Source: Flavobacterium omnivorum (GTDB taxonomy: Bacteria; Bacteroidota; Bacteroidia; Flavobacteriales; Flavobacteriaceae). Taken from it: DNA of 64,000 bases. Shown piece by piece: positions 61,720-64,000 of the stretch. A model generated the notes under the pieces. The model saw nothing but the letters and a program-made list of their open reading frames with translations. It was not told where the DNA came from and did no database searches. The translations under genes were made by a program, and so were the position numbers. The stretch covers positions 1-64,000 of the forward strand of contig NZ_FNDB01000016.1 in assembly GCF_900099915.1 (NCBI RefSeq). Direction: 5' to 3'. Positions within the stretch are counted from its first letter, which is position 1. The number at the start of each line of letters is the position of its first letter.

Positions 61720-62494
61720 AAAACCAGTAACGCTAATAAAAATCGGAGGAAACATTATTGATAATCCAACAGAATTATCACAATTTTTATCTGATTTTTC
61801 TAAGATTGAAGGAAATAAAGTACTCGTTCATGGTGGCGGAAAATCAGCTACTAAAATGGCTGAAAGCATAGGTTTAGCACCTCAAATGATTGATGGAAGA
61901 CGCATCACCGATGCCGCTATGCTTGATGTAGTTGTGATGATTTATGCAGGTCAAATCAATAAAAATATTGTTGCCCAATTACAAGCTAAAAATACCAATG
62001 CAATGGGTTTTTCCGGTGCTGATGGAAATTTAATTCAATCCGATAAAAGAAACCACCCAACCATCAATTATGGCTTTGTGGGCGATGTGAAAAAAGTGAA
62101 CACGCAATTATTGGAAACGTTGCTTTCAAATGGTATTGTTCCCGTCTTTTGCGCTATCACACACGATGGAAAGGGACAATTATTAAACACGAATGCAGAT
62201 ACAATTGCTAGTGAATTAGCAATTGCTTTATCGGAAGTTTTCGATGTCACTTTGAATTATTGTTTCGAAAAGCCGGGCGTTTTATTCGATGCCGAAGACG
62301 ATTCTTCCGTAATTGAGAACATCAGTCAAGAATTATATTCCAAATTAAAAGCCGAAAAATCGATACATTCGGGCATGATTCCTAAATTAGACAACTGTTT
62401 CAATAGTTTATCTAAAGGAGTTCAAAAAATAAAAATTGGTCATCACCGCATGTTGCAAGACAAGACCGCATTGTACACTACAATTACACTATGA
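61709..62494 (+). CDS. argB: N-acylglutamate kinase
   Basis: Second arginine step, phosphorylating N-acylglutamate. The amino-acid-kinase fold is shown by VTLIKIGGNIIDN, VLVHGGGKSATKMAESIG and FSGADGNLI, then LLNTNADTIASELAIAL. The length of 261 residues is normal. The protein accepts acetyl- or succinyl-glutamate; which one cannot be read from the sequence. It overlaps argF' by 11 bp and argE by 4 bp. Confidence 0.95.
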   Translation: MENKKPVTLIKIGGNIIDNPTELSQFLSDFSKIEGNKVLVHGGGKSATKMAESIGLAPQMIDGRRITDAAMLDVVVMIYAGQINKNIVAQLQAKNTNAMGFSGADGNLIQSDKRNHPTINYGFVGDVKKVNTQLLETLLSNGIVPVFCAITHDGKGQLLNTNADTIASELAIALSEVFDVTLNYCFEKPGVLFDAEDDSSVIENISQELYSKLKAEKSIHSGMIPKLDNCFNSLSKGVQKIKIGHHRMLQDKTALYTTITL

Positions 62495-63561
62495 AGAGTA
62501 TAGAAATCCTTACACAAGAAGCCATTGCGCTATTAAAAAAACTGATTGAAACGCCTTCATTTTCAAGTGAAGAAGACCAAACAGCTCTTTTAATCGAAAA
62601 TTGGTTTAAACAAAATAGTATCCCTTTCGAAAGAGAGAATAATAATATTTGGGCTTTCAATAAACATTTTGATAAGTCCAAACCAACGCTTTTACTGAAT
62701 TCGCACCACGATACCGTAAAACCAAACCAAGGCTATACCAATGATCCATTTGAAGCTATCGTAAAAGATGGTAAATTATTTGGATTGGGAAGCAATGATG
62801 CAGGAGGTTGTCTGGTTTCGCTTTTAGCCACTTTTGTACATTTTTATTCGAATGAAAATCTACTTTATAATATTGTTATGGTCGCTTCAGCCGAAGAAGA
62901 AAGCAGCGGAAAAAATGGATTAAACAGCGTATTGAAACATTTACCGGAACTGGAATGTGCCATTGTGGGAGAACCAACATTAATGCAACTGGCTGTAGCC
63001 GAAAAAGGTTTATTAGTACTCGATGTCATCGTAAAAGGCACAGCCAGTCACGCCGCACACAACAATCCGGACAATCCTATTTATAATGCGATACCCGTGA
63101 TCGAATGGTTTAACAGCTATCAATTCGAAAAAACATCGGAGGTTTTAGGTCCCGTAAAAATGACCGTAACACAAGTCACAGCCGGAAAACAACACAACGT
63201 AGTTCCTGCAGAATGTCATTTGGTTGTCGACATCAGAGTGAATGATTGCTATAACAATCAGGAAATTTTAGATACCGTAAGAAAACATTTGACTGCAGAA
63301 GTCAATCCGCGTTCGATGCATTTAAACGCATCATCGATTCCGGTTGCTCACGGATTGATACAAGCGGGAATCGCACTGGGAAGAACCACGTATGGCTCGC
63401 CTACCCTTTCGGATCAATCAGTTTTAAGTTGTCAATCCTTGAAATTAGGACCTGGCGAAACCCTGCGGTCACACTCAGCAGATGAATTTATATTTATAAA
63501 AGAAATAGAAGAAGGAATTCAATTGTATATCAAAATACTAACTGATTTTTTCAAACAATAA
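62491..63561 (+). CDS. argE: N-acylornithine/citrulline deacylase (M20 family)
   Basis: Zinc-dependent M20 deacylase that removes the acyl group from the citrulline or ornithine intermediate. The metal residues lie in LLNSHHDTVKPN (HxD), LGSNDAGGC and ASAEEESSGKNG. The dimerisation domain includes KGTASHAAHNNPDNPIYNAI. The length of 356 residues is typical. The preference for N-succinyl or N-acetyl substrates is open. It overlaps argB by 4 bp and is followed by copy 2 of the AGCCC element. Confidence 0.92.
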   Translation: MKSIEILTQEAIALLKKLIETPSFSSEEDQTALLIENWFKQNSIPFERENNNIWAFNKHFDKSKPTLLLNSHHDTVKPNQGYTNDPFEAIVKDGKLFGLGSNDAGGCLVSLLATFVHFYSNENLLYNIVMVASAEEESSGKNGLNSVLKHLPELECAIVGEPTLMQLAVAEKGLLVLDVIVKGTASHAAHNNPDNPIYNAIPVIEWFNSYQFEKTSEVLGPVKMTVTQVTAGKQHNVVPAECHLVVDIRVNDCYNNQEILDTVRKHLTAEVNPRSMHLNASSIPVAHGLIQAGIALGRTTYGSPTLSDQSVLSCQSLKLGPGETLRSHSADEFIFIKEIEEGIQLYIKILTDFFKQ

Positions 63562-63591
63562 AATAATTTGGATTTATCCTGATTATTTTCA

Positions 63592-63669
63592 GGAGTTAAT
63601 CCCGCTATACGTTGCAATCTTTTATTTTTTAAAGAAAAAAATAAAAGGATTTCCACTGCTATCGGGGCT
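63592..63669 (-). repeat. AGCCC-GATAGC / TTGCAACG-ATAGC element, copy 2
   Basis: On the minus strand this 78-bp element starts AGCCCCGATAGCAGTG (63669-63654) and ends with TTGCAACGTATAGCGGG and TTAACTCC (63617-63592). The ends match copy 1 (52530-52673). The inside folds as a 12-bp A/T hairpin (CTTTTATTTTTT at 63619-63630, complement at 63636-63647). It is followed at 63670-63700 by TCTAAAAA/TCTAACAG units that run up to the argH start. Confidence 0.75.
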
Positions 63670-63705
63670 AAAAATCTAACAGTCTAAAAATCTAATAATC
63701 CATAT

Positions 63706-64000
63706 ATGAAACTTTGGGAAAAAGGAATACCAACCGATAAGCAAATCGAACATTTCACCGTTGGAAACGACAGAGAACTGGATTTAGTTCTGGCAAAATA
63801 TGATGCATTAGGTTCTATTGCACATGCAAAAATGTTGGGACAAATTGGTCTTTTAACAGACTCCGAAACCGTTTCTTTGGTTTTGGCTTTGGAAGAAATA
63901 ATAAAAGATGCTGAAAACGGTAATTTCGAAATCGAAGACAGCTTTGAAGACGTGCATTCCAAAATTGAATATTTACTGACCGTAAAATTGGGAGATGCCG
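63706..64000 (+). CDS. argH: Argininosuccinate lyase, N-terminal part (cut by window edge)
   Basis: The last enzyme of arginine synthesis. The frame starts at ATG 63706 with MKLWEKGIPTDKQIEHFTVG and runs without a stop to the window end. Conserved parts are seen in NDRELDLVLAKYDALGSIAHAKMLG and FEIEDSFEDVHSKIEYLLT, the region around the conserved 'EDVH' motif. About 98 codons are present of roughly 430 expected. It is the end of the operon as far as this window shows. Confidence 0.92.
   Translation, partial: MKLWEKGIPTDKQIEHFTVGNDRELDLVLAKYDALGSIAHAKMLGQIGLLTDSETVSLVLALEEIIKDAENGNFEIEDSFEDVHSKIEYLLTVKLGDA

Overview
The window reads as chromosome of a Flavobacterium-like member of the Bacteroidetes. 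It is strongly A+T-rich by eye. Promoters follow the Bacteroidetes pattern (TTG, about 17-23 nt, TAnnTTTG) and classical Shine-Dalgarno sequences are rare. Lineage markers include gliding-motility genes gldF/gldG, an AraC regulator of Bacteroidetes type, CHASE/PAS sensor kinases, and an arginine pathway built on an N-acylornithine transcarbamylase. I could not run searches, so family names rest on motifs and recall.

Layout. 1-334: right end of an IS3-family insertion sequence, ending 22 bp before a DUF1801 gene. 357-5275: small DUF1801, SRPBCC and membrane proteins, purC, and an exported S9 peptidase. 5340-9992: a Cof-type HAD phosphatase, flavohemoglobin hmp with an NsrR-like Rrf2 regulator and a palindromic operator candidate, phoH, and a SAM hydroxide adenosyltransferase. 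10046-14760: a small membrane protein, an ABM-domain protein, gldFG and dnaN. 15014-25603: a membrane-anchored MutS-like ATPase, two UspA paralogs, mnmE, a saccharopine-dehydrogenase-like protein, a GYF_2 protein, an EamA transporter, an MBL-fold hydrolase and a YdjM-like protein. 25623-30021: a 2OG-Fe(II) oxygenase, a MoxR-like ATPase with its vWA partner, and a three-gene run of small genes ending in ychJ. 30303-35093: a hybrid PAS kinase with its receiver, two hypotheticals and a J-KTSC protein. 35547-38308: a TlpA-like lipoprotein gene and a zinc alcohol dehydrogenase gene, both broken by in-frame stops, on either side of tRNA-Tyr. 38436-49177: YitT, a TPR adenylate cyclase pair, DUF6526 and pentapeptide-repeat proteins, a MacAB-like efflux operon, GNAT, receiver plus AraC, and miaE. 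49337-54041: glyA, fahA, SdpI-like and a lipoprotein.

54102-64000 is a long arginine/proline operon: leader, GNAT acyltransferase (probable N-acylglutamate synthase), argG, argC, argD, proA, proB, argF', argB, argE and argH (cut by the window edge). Several genes overlap by 4-17 bp. Ser89 at the specificity loop of the transcarbamylase suggests a succinylated rather than acetylated pathway.

The most unusual content is in the spaces between genes. (1) A family of A+T-rich heptamer repeats (units such as CTTTAAA, CCTTAAA, AAATCTA, AGTCTAA) sits as inverted arms just after one gene's stop and just before the next gene's start at many loci. A similar stretch lies in frame inside mnmE. (2) Two copies of a structured element share the ends AGCCC-GATAGCAGTG and TTGCAACG-ATAGC-GGA. 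(3) A G+C-rich inverted pair lies inside the arg operon. (4) A GTCATTTCGAC palindrome lies upstream of purC. (5) The arg operon has a roughly 330-nt leader with a near-leaderless 28-codon ORF. (6) Three nonsense codons fall within 2 kb around tRNA-Tyr.
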